Assembly: GCF_005116715.1 (NCBI RefSeq)
Contig: NZ_SWCI01000011.1
Location: 29,365-93,364, forward strand
DNA from: Ferrimonas sediminicola
Lineage (GTDB): Bacteria; Pseudomonadota; Gammaproteobacteria; Enterobacterales; Shewanellaceae
DNA: 64,000 bases
Reading direction: 5' to 3'
Both the position numbers and the translations under genes were made by a program. The notes under the pieces are model-generated. The model did no database searches, was not told the origin of the DNA, and saw nothing but the letters and a program-made list of their open reading frames with translations. Positions 43,735 to 52,424 of this stretch are shown here, in pieces. Position 1 is the stretch's first letter; each line of letters starts with the position of its first letter.

Positions 43735-45873
43735 TCACTTCTCATTGAGCAGGAAGCGGCTTGGTTTTCCAACAGAGGTAACCATTAACCCTTTCATTGC
43801 CCGCGTTGCGGCTACGTGGAATAGCGCCCTTTCGTTTAAGTCCTGCTCACGTTGCTCAACGGGGTCATTAGACCTAATGAAGTCCAGTGGCACTGTACCT
43901 GCACTGGCGTCTGCGATGACCAAGTACTGAAATTCCAGGCCCTTCACACGGTGCATGGTTGCGATACGGATGCTTTGTTCGAGGCTGGTATCAGAACGAT
44001 TGGATTGAAGCTGCACCACACTTATACCTCGAGCCTCCAGGCCGCCTTGGTATTTGTCGCATTTGTTGTTCGTTCGCAGCACCACACAAATGGCATGCTC
44101 AGCGACTCCGTCATTCGTTAAAGCTCGGATGTGTTCAACGATGGCATCTAGCTCCGTCTTGAAGTCCGAGAAAGTATGAACCTGTGGTTGCTCCCCGTGA
44201 GCCAGAGAGAGGTAATCTTGGTTGCTGTCCGTTTTACCATCGAGATCGTCCACCTTCACTCCCTGCAGTACCGCCATGGCAAAGCGTTTGGTCTCTTCGG
44301 TGGTGCGATAGTTAATCTTGAGCTTTTTGCTCCGACGGCCGCGAATGTTGATACCACAGCGCCCCAGGACAACCTTGTGGCGATAGATGCGTTGATGGCC
44401 GTCGCCAACAATGAACAGATCATTCGCCCCTTCAGGAATAACCGTTCTTAGCAACTGGAATGCGGCGCTACCAATATCCTGGCCCTCATCCACCACAGCA
44501 TGCTTGTATGGCAGGGTTAAAGGGCCTTTCTGGAACAGTTTTATGCCATCGTGCATGGCATCCTGAAAGTCGCGGAGTTGTGCCATCGCCATCAGATTTC
44601 GGTACTGCTCAAACACCGGCCATACCTTGGCCCGTTCAACTCGGCTTAACCTGGTGCCACGCCCTACCCTGCTTGCCTTAAGGTAATCAGGACGATCACG
44701 GAGTTGCTGAGCCTGCACAACCAATCGCCATTCCTCTTCATAAAAGCTATCCGGAAATGACAACTCCTCTGGTCGCAATGCCATCGCTTTGTCCCAACAG
44801 TCCCGTCGATGATCATCGTTCTCGTACACCACCTGCAGTTGGTAGTCGTAGCGCTTCAGCAAACGAGCAATCCAGGCATCGATGTTGATCACCTCGATAC
44901 GTGCCAACTCTTCCTTGCTGCAAAGCTTCTTGAGGTTGGCCTCGATGTCCAACGCCAGGTTCTTGGTAAAGGTGGTAAACAACACCTTGTCGTTACTGGC
45001 TGGGTCCAGTTGTTGGGCTAGCCAACGTGCTCGGTGCATCGCTACCACAGTCTTGCCTGTGCCGGCGCCGCCAAGCACACGTTGCGGCCCTTTGGCATGC
45101 CCTTCTACCAAACGGCGTTGACTGGGGTGCAAAAATATACGCCATTTTTCCAGCGGCGCATTGAGCATCTTTTGCAGCTCGAGATCATCCGTTACAACAT
45201 GGAAATTGCGCTGACTTGCCGCCCGGGTTATCGCACCAACGAAATCCTCGGTGTCGATAGTCTCGTTCGCTGCCGGGTTATATTCCGCCAGCAACTCTTC
45301 ATAGGGCTCCCCGGCTGCAAGCAAGAACAGTGGTTCGTAGGCTTCGGCCGGAAGAACCCGGTCTAACGCTTCCAGTTCGCTTTCATTGGTTACCTTTGTT
45401 ACCGCTGACAACAAGGACTCTGGGACGCCCAATGCGATCAATTGTTCCGGCTTATAAGCGGCGAAAAGCGGGATCTCAGACGTATTCACCGAACTTGGAA
45501 CTGGAGTCGCCTCTTGCTCGGAATACTCTGCATTGAACAACTGGATGGAGCCGGTTGCCGGGTGGATCTCAACCCGATGCTTTGCCGCCCAGTCATAGGC
45601 CTTATCGTGGTGATCGACCCAAAGGATCAGGTAGACATTGCCAACATCTGGCTTGAGCACGATGCCGCGATAAGTCTTGTCGATACGTACCGACACCATG
45701 CGCTTATCTCGCGCCTGTTGGATCCGCTCAAAATTGATGCCCGAGCTTTCTGGATTGTCACGAAACTTCGCGACGAACTGCTCCACCTTTTTTTGTTGGG
45801 TCTTTGGCAGCTTGCTGAAGCAAGTCAAAAACTCACTGGACATCCCAATAGTCGGGGTCGCTGTCATTGGCAT
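43735..45873 (-). CDS. UvrD-type helicase with RelE/ParE-like N-terminal domain
   Basis: 712 aa. Residues 10-115 resemble a RelE/ParE toxin fold (FLTCFSKLPKTQQKKVEQFVAKF ... RMVSVRIDKTYRGIVLK ... VYLILWVDHHDKAYDWAAKH). After a linker comes an SF1A helicase: Walker A GGAGTGKTVVAMHRA near 270, AVVDEGQDIGSAAF near 461, KLKINYRTTEETKRF (motif IV), IRIATMHRVKGLEFQYLVI (motif V) and FHVAATRAMKGLMV (motif VI). The ATG overlaps the stop of the giant helicase (TAATG), so translation is coupled. Toxin-like activity is unproved; in similar proteins the segment may simply bind RNA or ribosomes. Confidence 0.85.
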   Translation of the reverse strand: MPMTATPTIGMSSEFLTCFSKLPKTQQKKVEQFVAKFRDNPESSGINFERIQQARDKRMVSVRIDKTYRGIVLKPDVGNVYLILWVDHHDKAYDWAAKHRVEIHPATGSIQLFNAEYSEQEATPVPSSVNTSEIPLFAAYKPEQLIALGVPESLLSAVTKVTNESELEALDRVLPAEAYEPLFLLAAGEPYEELLAEYNPAANETIDTEDFVGAITRAASQRNFHVVTDDLELQKMLNAPLEKWRIFLHPSQRRLVEGHAKGPQRVLGGAGTGKTVVAMHRARWLAQQLDPASNDKVLFTTFTKNLALDIEANLKKLCSKEELARIEVINIDAWIARLLKRYDYQLQVVYENDDHRRDCWDKAMALRPEELSFPDSFYEEEWRLVVQAQQLRDRPDYLKASRVGRGTRLSRVERAKVWPVFEQYRNLMAMAQLRDFQDAMHDGIKLFQKGPLTLPYKHAVVDEGQDIGSAAFQLLRTVIPEGANDLFIVGDGHQRIYRHKVVLGRCGINIRGRRSKKLKINYRTTEETKRFAMAVLQGVKVDDLDGKTDSNQDYLSLAHGEQPQVHTFSDFKTELDAIVEHIRALTNDGVAEHAICVVLRTNNKCDKYQGGLEARGISVVQLQSNRSDTSLEQSIRIATMHRVKGLEFQYLVIADASAGTVPLDFIRSNDPVEQREQDLNERALFHVAATRAMKGLMVTSVGKPSRFLLNEK

Positions 45874-48800
45874 TACATTGCTCCTTGCACTGCTTCAATC
45901 ACGGCGGTCAGTTGGGTCGCTTCATCCATCCCAACGAATTCCTGCCAGCCTTGTTCCCTAAATTTTTGTTCACCGTCTGGATCTGACTGTTCGAACACCA
46001 CCACTTTGGCGGCTTCCCATGCCCAGTCAGCCGTCGCCACAATCTCCCCGTGGCCATCAGCAAGCTCATAACCACTGATGGGGGCTTCCAAGCCAGCTTC
46101 CACCAACTGCTTTAACAATGCCTCAGGCATGAGTTCAAGGTCCAATAACTCCTGCCATTCGGCTGAGATAGCAACTGCCGGCTCTTCTTGAGGCTGATCA
46201 TGATGACTGATATCAGCTTCGTCACCGTCATGAACGATAGAGCGACAGGTCATACCGAACCCTGGTAGGCATTGCCCCAGGTTCACCAACTTCCAAAAGC
46301 CAATAAGCAGCGATTGGTAACGGCCATCCTGCAACATCGATGGGTCTTTGGTGTCATCGAAGCACAATTGCAGCATCAGGTTTTGTAACGCCGCTGAGGT
46401 CAATTCTTGGGAGTGTTTCCCGGGCCTCATTAGCGGAATCGTGTCCTGCTTTACCGGCAAAACAGAGGCCACTTCCACCCACTCACTGGTGGTGCCCAGA
46501 CAGTTCAACAACCCGCCGAACAAGTACCTGTCAGTGCTAAAGAGTTGCTGTAATCGGCTTTCGGAAGCGTTCTCCTGCATCTCGTAGCTGAAGTCCCGCT
46601 TGGTGTCTTCAGAAATCTTACGGGGATCTCTAAGCCACTTGATGCCATGAGCCAACATGATCTCGGTGAAGTCATTAAGCCGCTGCTCTGGTGATTGCAG
46701 CAACTGAGTCAGCAGTTCAAAACTGTTGAATTCATTGTGCAGCTTAGTGATGGTCTTAAAGTTACGGCGCAAGGCCAAGCTGTACACACTGATACCATCC
46801 CGCAATGACCAATCCTGGATATGGCGATCCAGGAAACCATCACCGTGCTCAAATCCAGGCTTTTCAAGATCCGGCCAATAGAGACTCCACACCCAATACT
46901 TTCCAGAAGCTGCGATGGCACGGCGCTTGGCGATGTCGTCGGCAACGATGTCCTTGTGATAGGCGTAGCCATCCAGGAATACCGCAATGGGCTTAACAGC
47001 CATATCCTGACGGCCGGGATAAATGACGAAGTCAGGCTTCGACATCACCGTAACCCCATCAACAGGGCCCAGCTCTACCTGGGGAACAATATGCCAGTAG
47101 AGATCTGAGTCTTCGCGCACGCTCAGTACCCAGCCCCCCTTACCATGCACGATGGACTTCTTGAGTCGGAATTTATCCGTCATACCATGCAGACACTGGA
47201 TAAATTTCTTCTCCAACTCGGAAGTCACCAGGGAATTGATGCAAATCTTGCCTATGTTGTCCACGGGCATCAGGGTATGGCGGGACTGCAACACGCCATT
47301 CAGTAGCTGCCGTGCCACATCCCGGGAGATATGTGCCATCTTGCCACGGTCACGGTAGGCGTAGACGCAACGGTAACAACCGTCTTTTTCTGGGTCCTGG
47401 TTACAGTTACATTCCTCGATGGCATCCAAGGCCATCTGCAACATGGTCATCAGGTTATCCGGCTCGCGCATTAACTCCTTGAGAGAGCCTGTTCCACCGG
47501 GAACCGTGTCATAGATCACCAGGTAATTGCGATGGAGGGGATCGTTCGGCTCCGGCTGCTGGTAGATCAAGCCACGCAGATGATCGACGTTTCCTCGGAA
47601 GTACTTGCGCAGCCCCAGTTGCAGCGCTGCTGCCAACGAAGCCTTTAGCAACTTGTCATCCGACAACCCGGACACTGGCAGCAACACCCGTAAGGCTTCC
47701 GATTGCAGCTCCCGGTAGAGGAACAATACGTTCTCGTATTTCTCCTCAACGTTATCTTTCAGGCTTGGGCAACTCAGATCGTGATTCTGCTTCTTGCGAA
47801 TGGGCGGTTGCACCATGCCGCAATGGGCACACACTTTGAACCCGGTACGTTTGCGGTCATCACCAGCGATCTTGAACTCTTCCGCTTCCGGATCATTAGC
47901 GCCGAAGTTGATGTCGCGGAAGGTGGCGGTGCGAATGTACTCATACCCAAAGGGCACATGCTCATCGTCGATGCGATACGCCGCCTCGACGGCTGATTTC
48001 TCGAAATGCACCAGCATCTGCCGCTGGAAGAATGACGGCACCCGGTTTTCACTGTCATCACCGATCTTGGCGTCCCGCATGGCCGAACGAGCATACACCT
48101 GGCGAAGGGGCAACAACTTGTTGTGCTGAAGAACATCAGCCCAATTGCTATCGCCGCAACTGGGGCAGGTTTTGAATTCCTTGGCCTCATCCTCACGTGC
48201 AGTGAAATTACAGTTACGACACAAACGCCACTCTTCCGGCTCGGTCACATGCAGGTCAACCTGCTCCACCTGCACCTTATGGCCGCCAGCATAAAAGTTG
48301 CTGGTCGGTGCCAGCTCGGATAACGCTGCCGCGGCCGGCCGTTCGTAGTCGAAGGTCTCAGTCTCGTACTGCCGTTTGTTCTCGTCATCGCCGCTGATCT
48401 GCCGCCACAGTACCGAGCGCAGGTTCACCCCAGCTTCCGGGAAGGCGTAGTTCGGCAACAAACCTTGATCAGTGAAGAAGTTAAACACGTTCTGGTTTTT
48501 TAGATTGCCCAGGATCTTCTGCAAGCCGGTCATTTCAGACAGCAGGGTATTGAGATCTTTTTCGTGGGTCTGGGCGACCGCATTGCGGCCCTCCAGCTCC
48601 TTATGTGCTTTCTTCAGCACACTGATGCGCTTGGTTAACGACTCCTTATCATTTAACTGCCATTGCAGTGCATCGATGATCCGCCCGCTAAGGCTGTAGT
48701 TTTCATCATCCCCTTCAGCAAAGGCACGCAAACTCTCCCGGCTGGCTTCACTAAGGTCCGGAAACACGCTAAAGAATCGTCGTAACAACGCATCGCGATG

Positions 48801-51800
48801 GCGGTCGGCGTAACTGAGAAAGTTAAAGGGGAACTTGTCTTTGCGGTCTTTCGCCAGGTTAACCAGCATCTGCCCCACGTTCTTGCTGATCTGGCCAGAG
48901 CGATCATCCGCCGCGACCCAACGGTCGAACATAAAGGCCGTCAGCTGCCGCGCCAGGATGGCGGGCGCGTCCAGGAACACCCCCGGCACCTCAACGTGCC
49001 CCTGCATCATGGTTAAGGGTTCGGCAAAGAAATACTGGTCGTGGGGGTTACCCTGGGCCACGGTAAAGGCAAAGGCGTTACCATCCCGGCGCCCTGCCCG
49101 GCCAATTCGCTGCAGGTAATTGGCCTGCGCCGGCGGCACAGAACACAGCAACACCGAAGACAGATCACCGATATCGATACCCATCTCCAGGGTTGGCGTG
49201 GCAGACAGCAGGTTCACCTGGCCAGATTCGTGCTGCGCTGCCTTGAAGCTCTTCTCAAGTTGGTCTCGCTCGGTCTTGCCAATCAGGCCGGTATGCTCCC
49301 GTGCCACTACCCGGTAGCTTTCCGTACCCAACCAATAGGGTTCAATCTCCCGGTTGTCGTCTTGGTAGTGACCCTGGCAGTTAGTCTGGCGGCAAGGCGC
49401 CTCTCGCCACAATTCTGACTCACTTCTGGCCACAAAGTGGCGCTGGCCGCAGGTGTTGCACACCATGGCTGCAACCTTGCTTTGAAGGGTGATCTTATCT
49501 GCTGCGATACACCAGGCCTGTTTATCGGCCTTCTGTAGCGGCACCAACACCTTTTGTTGCTCCAGGCACTGGATTAATGTCTGGATCAGATCCGCAGCGC
49601 AAGCTGACAGGGTTGGGTCGTCCTGCGCCAGGCACTTATCTAACCATTGTGCCCACCAACTGCGGCCCTTGGTGGACAGCACGGGTTCGATCTGGTCGGC
49701 GCGGCCAATGCCAATAAAACGTGGTTTACGGGAATTCGGCCCCCATTGGGGCATATAGCGGGAACTTTCAGAGCGCTTGTTGAACCGGTAGAGATCGCCG
49801 TTGTCGGCAAAGTAGTCCTTCATCGCCCAATGGAAAATCCCGCCCCGCTGACGTAGCCGGTGCAACAGCACCAGGGCAAACTGCTGTAACTGCGGTTGAG
49901 TCACCTGCTGATAAGGCTGGCCCAGCTCCTCGGTTAAACGCACATGGGCCAGTTCCACCGCCTTGTAGAAGCCATCACTCAGCAAAGCCGGCACCAACAA
50001 GCCAGAACGTTCCAGGGTTCGACCAATACCGGAGCGCAGGCCAAATTCGCTATAGACCTCCCAGGCCAAGCGCCGTTCTACCCGGCCCAGCACGCCCTTG
50101 TGATGTTCTGGCTGGAAAGTCCCCTCAAGCAGTTGCTGGTAGCCCCGCAGCCACGTCAAATTGGGGGCAATATTACGCAGAACAAAGGTACGTTCATCAC
50201 CGCTCTGCTGGCGCATCTGTTCCACAAAACGGTCAGCGTACTCGGCCAGGGTAACTTCAGTGGCGCCATCGGCAACAAGCGCACCGCAGCCAGCACCGAT
50301 CCCGGCCCGGATCATCATCGGCCAGGTTCGCGCTTCCAGGAACCCGGCACGGTGGGCTGCGTCCTGAACCGAGTCGGAAAAAGTCAGCAGCTGCTTGTTT
50401 TCGTTATACCGGCTACCAAACCATTGGTGGGTCATTACACTGGCCAGGCTGGCAGCTCGGGAACCCAGGATCAGCAGGCTGTCCTTGGCCAGACAGGAAG
50501 GACACTGGTTCTTGAAACTGTTGCCTGAGGTCTGACTAGTGCTGATCAGATCCGGCACAAACACCCGCAATAGCTGTTCATTGCCACAATGCTGACACTC
50601 ATTAGCATTATCCCCGTTCATTGCCAGGCAGTGGCCACAAAGTTGATGGCATACGCCCTTGCCCAATTGGCGAGGGTCAGTCTTATCCAACACCGGGAAC
50701 AGCAAACGCACACTGTGGTGGTTCTGGAAGAAGTGCTGGTAGAAAGCCGATAGTGACTCCGACAACTCCCCTTTGGACGCATCCAGGTAAGAGCCCCAGG
50801 CCGTGGCACCGCAATCTCGGCAATGCACCACAGGCAGGTGGCGAGTCTCCAGATCACCACCAAGATCATCGGCAAAGTACAACTCCGGCTGGGAGGCAAT
50901 GCTGGCCACCATCCGCCGCAGTTCACGCAGCCAACTCTGTACCCTAACTTCCAACAGCGGCTTCCACTCGCCATTGCTTTGCTGCTCGCCCCGGGCAGCG
51001 CTGATCAGCGCGACAAAGCTGTGCACCATGGCTTCGGCCATCGGCGCAGGAACAGATAGAACCGGCATCAATAGCTGGTTTAAGGTGCTTTGCTCCTGGA
51101 TCTGACCGTCCAATAATCGAAGCAAGGTATGGAAGAAGCGGTGTTTGCATAGTGACTGGCCAAACTGGTGTAACGCCTCACCAGCCTCCTCAGGCTCCAA
51201 CGAGGGCAAAGGCGCTAACGAACCATCAAACCAGAGCACAATTTGCCGGTTAACGAAATCCAGGCGCGACTCATCGGTACGGGGTTGCAGCTCGGCTATA
51301 TGCTCCTGATCCGGTTGAAACCTGTAATTGGTCTCGTACTCTTGCAGGTACTCACCAACATCCAACCGGTCTTCGGCGATAATGGCGCCTGCCTCAAAGA
51401 GGTTATCGAAGATCTGGCTGGCGTAGTTTAGCAGCGCTTCCGGTTCATCCCCCACGGTGGCCGAGGTGCCGACACAAGCCAGGTGCGCCGCAGGGATCTG
51501 CAAGCGATCCCTCAACCGGCGCAGCAGACAACCCAGATCAGCCCCTTGTGCACCATCGAAGGTGTGCAGTTCATCCACCACCAGGTAACGCAGGGTTTCC
51601 GGACCATTGTCCCGCCATAAAGCCTGATCTTCCGGTCGAAGCAACAGGTAATCCAGCATCTTGTAGTTGGTCAGCAGCACATCCGGCGGTTGCTTCCGCA
51701 GTGTATCCCGACAGGTGATCACCTTATCTTCCGACATGGTGGGGTTGCCTTGGCCATGCTGATCTTCCCCCACATACAAGCCCACGGTCACCTTGCCATT

Positions 51801-52304
51801 GAGCGCCGTACTGCCATGCACCAGCTTGGCGAAGCGTTTGGCCTGATCCTGTGCCAGCGCGTTCATCGGGTAGATCACGATGGCCTTGATGCCCCGGGAC
51901 GGTGCTTTACGAGCACAATGCTCCAGCACCGGATAAGCGAAACACTCGGTTTTACCGGAGCCGGTGCCAGTAGCCACCAAGCTCGATAACGGCTGGGGTG
52001 CCAACAGGCGCTCAAAAGCTTTGACCTGGTGGGCATGGGGCGGAAAAGGCAGCGACAGTTTTTGCAGCAGTCCTACAGGCAGTGCCCCACCACGGAATGG
52101 CAGTTGCACTGAAAGATATGGCCCCTTGAGCAGCGACTCGGGTGTCTGCAAAAAACGCTGCATCATGGAGTCTGTTGATGCAGCCTCTTCGGCACTGGCC
52201 GACGGCGACTGGCCGCTGAAACAGGGCGTGGTCATTGGGAACTGCGCCGATAAGAAATGGCGCAGACTCTGGTTAATTTGTTGGCTTACAACCGTGGGTA
52301 ACAT
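45873..52304 (-). CDS. Giant DEAD-box helicase with DUF1998-like zinc module and C-terminal Vsr-like nuclease domain
   Basis: 2143 aa. Helicase lobe 1: GTGSGKTECFAYP (Walker A near 113) and VVDELHTFDGAQG (near 243). A long insert holds CxxC knuckles (VHCRDCGATAWG near 495; CGHCLAMNGDNANECQHC near 560). Lobe 2: SATPTLEMGIDIGDL near 1035 and YLQRIGRAGRRDG near 1066. Zinc modules follow at CRNCNF..CPSC (near 1365) and VCAHCG (near 1491), then a DUF1998-type YDTVPGGTGSL ... CYRCVYAYRDRGKMAHISR (near 1600-1650) as in MrfA/YprA, DruE and DrmAB proteins. Near 1758-1800, PDFVIYPG ... AVFLDGYAYH ... KRRAI ... WSLYW fits a Vsr/PD-(D/E)XK nuclease. The start MLPTVVSQQ at 52304 has AGGGA upstream. Middle gene of the coupled defence operon. 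Confidence 0.9.
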   Translation of the reverse strand: MLPTVVSQQINQSLRHFLSAQFPMTTPCFSGQSPSASAEEAASTDSMMQRFLQTPESLLKGPYLSVQLPFRGGALPVGLLQKLSLPFPPHAHQVKAFERLLAPQPLSSLVATGTGSGKTECFAYPVLEHCARKAPSRGIKAIVIYPMNALAQDQAKRFAKLVHGSTALNGKVTVGLYVGEDQHGQGNPTMSEDKVITCRDTLRKQPPDVLLTNYKMLDYLLLRPEDQALWRDNGPETLRYLVVDELHTFDGAQGADLGCLLRRLRDRLQIPAAHLACVGTSATVGDEPEALLNYASQIFDNLFEAGAIIAEDRLDVGEYLQEYETNYRFQPDQEHIAELQPRTDESRLDFVNRQIVLWFDGSLAPLPSLEPEEAGEALHQFGQSLCKHRFFHTLLRLLDGQIQEQSTLNQLLMPVLSVPAPMAEAMVHSFVALISAARGEQQSNGEWKPLLEVRVQSWLRELRRMVASIASQPELYFADDLGGDLETRHLPVVHCRDCGATAWGSYLDASKGELSESLSAFYQHFFQNHHSVRLLFPVLDKTDPRQLGKGVCHQLCGHCLAMNGDNANECQHCGNEQLLRVFVPDLISTSQTSGNSFKNQCPSCLAKDSLLILGSRAASLASVMTHQWFGSRYNENKQLLTFSDSVQDAAHRAGFLEARTWPMMIRAGIGAGCGALVADGATEVTLAEYADRFVEQMRQQSGDERTFVLRNIAPNLTWLRGYQQLLEGTFQPEHHKGVLGRVERRLAWEVYSEFGLRSGIGRTLERSGLLVPALLSDGFYKAVELAHVRLTEELGQPYQQVTQPQLQQFALVLLHRLRQRGGIFHWAMKDYFADNGDLYRFNKRSESSRYMPQWGPNSRKPRFIGIGRADQIEPVLSTKGRSWWAQWLDKCLAQDDPTLSACAADLIQTLIQCLEQQKVLVPLQKADKQAWCIAADKITLQSKVAAMVCNTCGQRHFVARSESELWREAPCRQTNCQGHYQDDNREIEPYWLGTESYRVVAREHTGLIGKTERDQLEKSFKAAQHESGQVNLLSATPTLEMGIDIGDLSSVLLCSVPPAQANYLQRIGRAGRRDGNAFAFTVAQGNPHDQYFFAEPLTMMQGHVEVPGVFLDAPAILARQLTAFMFDRWVAADDRSGQISKNVGQMLVNLAKDRKDKFPFNFLSYADRHRDALLRRFFSVFPDLSEASRESLRAFAEGDDENYSLSGRIIDALQWQLNDKESLTKRISVLKKAHKELEGRNAVAQTHEKDLNTLLSEMTGLQKILGNLKNQNVFNFFTDQGLLPNYAFPEAGVNLRSVLWRQISGDDENKRQYETETFDYERPAAAALSELAPTSNFYAGGHKVQVEQVDLHVTEPEEWRLCRNCNFTAREDEAKEFKTCPSCGDSNWADVLQHNKLLPLRQVYARSAMRDAKIGDDSENRVPSFFQRQMLVHFEKSAVEAAYRIDDEHVPFGYEYIRTATFRDINFGANDPEAEEFKIAGDDRKRTGFKVCAHCGMVQPPIRKKQNHDLSCPSLKDNVEEKYENVLFLYRELQSEALRVLLPVSGLSDDKLLKASLAAALQLGLRKYFRGNVDHLRGLIYQQPEPNDPLHRNYLVIYDTVPGGTGSLKELMREPDNLMTMLQMALDAIEECNCNQDPEKDGCYRCVYAYRDRGKMAHISRDVARQLLNGVLQSRHTLMPVDNIGKICINSLVTSELEKKFIQCLHGMTDKFRLKKSIVHGKGGWVLSVREDSDLYWHIVPQVELGPVDGVTVMSKPDFVIYPGRQDMAVKPIAVFLDGYAYHKDIVADDIAKRRAIAASGKYWVWSLYWPDLEKPGFEHGDGFLDRHIQDWSLRDGISVYSLALRRNFKTITKLHNEFNSFELLTQLLQSPEQRLNDFTEIMLAHGIKWLRDPRKISEDTKRDFSYEMQENASESRLQQLFSTDRYLFGGLLNCLGTTSEWVEVASVLPVKQDTIPLMRPGKHSQELTSAALQNLMLQLCFDDTKDPSMLQDGRYQSLLIGFWKLVNLGQCLPGFGMTCRSIVHDGDEADISHHDQPQEEPAVAISAEWQELLDLELMPEALLKQLVEAGLEAPISGYELADGHGEIVATADWAWEAAKVVVFEQSDPDGEQKFREQGWQEFVGMDEATQLTAVIEAVQGAM

Positions 52305-52391
52305 TGGCTTTCCCTGCCTGGTTACGATGGCGGTGGCCTGGGCGCTATCGAGCGCTCTTGTTGGCAACCCCAACTACGTTGAATTCACACT

Positions 52392-52412
52392 GGCGGGGCA
52401 AACTGCCCCGCC
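52392..52412 (-). other. Hairpin between the methylase and giant helicase genes
   Basis: GGCGGGGCA/TGCCCCGCC with a 3-nt loop in a 120-bp spacer, the only sizeable gap inside the operon. There is no T-run, so it may act as a processing or stabilising hairpin rather than a terminator. Confidence 0.55.
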
Positions 52413-52424
52413 GACAACTGTTGT

